The position numbers were made by a program, and so were the translations under genes. From Amycolatopsis marina (GTDB lineage Bacteria > Actinomycetota > Actinomycetes > Mycobacteriales > Pseudonocardiaceae), in contig NZ_FOKG01000008.1 in assembly GCF_900111885.1 (NCBI RefSeq), positions 124,001 to 188,000 on the forward strand: DNA of 64,000 nt, read 5' to 3'. Positions 63,869-64,000 of the stretch are shown in pieces. The notes below the pieces were generated by a model. That model searched no databases. It was not told the DNA's origin and saw only the letters and a program-made list of their open reading frames with translations. Numbering within the stretch: position 1 is the first letter of the stretch; each line of letters opens with the position of its first letter.

Positions 63869-64000
63869 ATGCTGGCGGACGACCACGAGAGGGTGACGGT
63901 GACGGACACGGACGCGCGGGAGACCGCCGCGACAACACGGCTGCCCCGCGAGATCTGGGTACTGGTCGGCGCCAGTTTCCTGATCGCGATCGGCTACGGC
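63869..64000 (+). CDS. MFS transporter, 3' end outside the window
   Basis: Only the first 34-44 codons are visible. Start is either ATG (MLADDHERV), three bases after GGGAG, or one of two GTGs 8 and 10 codons later (VTDTDARETAATTRLPREIW). The segment LPREIWVLVGASFLIAIGYG is the cytoplasmic edge and first helix of an MFS carrier. TAGCGT at 63845-63850 is a possible -10. Substrate unknown. Confidence 0.75.
   Translation, partial: MLADDHERVTVTDTDARETAATTRLPREIWVLVGASFLIAIGYG

Overview
The window is 64 kb of very GC-rich chromosomal DNA from an actinobacterium. Gene content points to the Pseudonocardiaceae (something like Saccharomonospora, Prauserella or Amycolatopsis); this placement is inference from family resemblance, not from a search. 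Markers of the group include SucCD, a fused F420-precursor synthase FbiC, an F420-type luciferase-like oxidoreductase, the ImuA'-ImuB-DnaE2 mutasome, PknB-type kinases, a LAXTG surface protein and many genes whose start codon sits 6-8 bases after a TANNNT -10 box with no Shine-Dalgarno. No tRNA, rRNA, transposase, integrase or CRISPR array was found. Most of the window is ordinary core chromosome.

Layout. 1-11.9 kb: the end of a histidine kinase with its LuxR-type regulator, a sortase-type surface protein, a LysR regulator divergent from a DMT exporter, a pseudokinase beside an intact Ser/Thr kinase, and three membrane proteins of unknown role. 11.9-26.5 kb: a block whose order (chorismate mutase, UvrD1/PcrA, M23 peptidase, SucC, SucD, DUF5336 antigen, PerM-like membrane protein, PurN, PurH) matches my memory of Mycobacterium tuberculosis Rv0948c-Rv0957. 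26.7-33.5 kb: an SOS-controlled mutagenesis cassette behind a perfect actinobacterial LexA box. 33.5-45.7 kb: a pentapeptide-repeat protein, a TNT (NAD-glycohydrolase) domain protein, a DMT permease, folD, two MFS exporters with an ArsR regulator, a spermidine-synthase-like protein, an F420-type oxidoreductase and NADP isocitrate dehydrogenase. 45.7-48.4 kb: a four-gene signalling operon (LuxR response regulator, anti-sigma-type ATPase, PAS histidine kinase, receiver-only protein). 48.6-64 kb: a metallo-hydrolase, exonuclease III, FbiC, a secreted S1 protease, TrpS, a YihY/BrkB membrane protein, a large AAA regulator, a DrrAB-like ABC exporter, an FMN reductase, a cupin and the start of an MFS transporter.

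How genes work together. SucCD and Icd belong to the TCA cycle; PurN and PurH to late purine synthesis; FolD supplies the 10-formyl-THF both use. FbiC makes the F420 chromophore that the 43-44 kb oxidoreductase probably uses. ImuA'/ImuB/DnaE2 form one SOS-induced translesion unit. Convergent genes are repeatedly separated by strong hairpins that can stop transcription from both sides.

The best leads for novelty are the TNT protein with no visible export signal, the kinase lacking the HRD aspartate, a cobalamin-domain-like protein lacking the usual ligand motif, competing hairpins upstream of chorismate mutase, a small ORF wedged between imuB and dnaE2, three palindromic intergenic repeat elements (one present twice), and a small CxxCxxCxxC protein.
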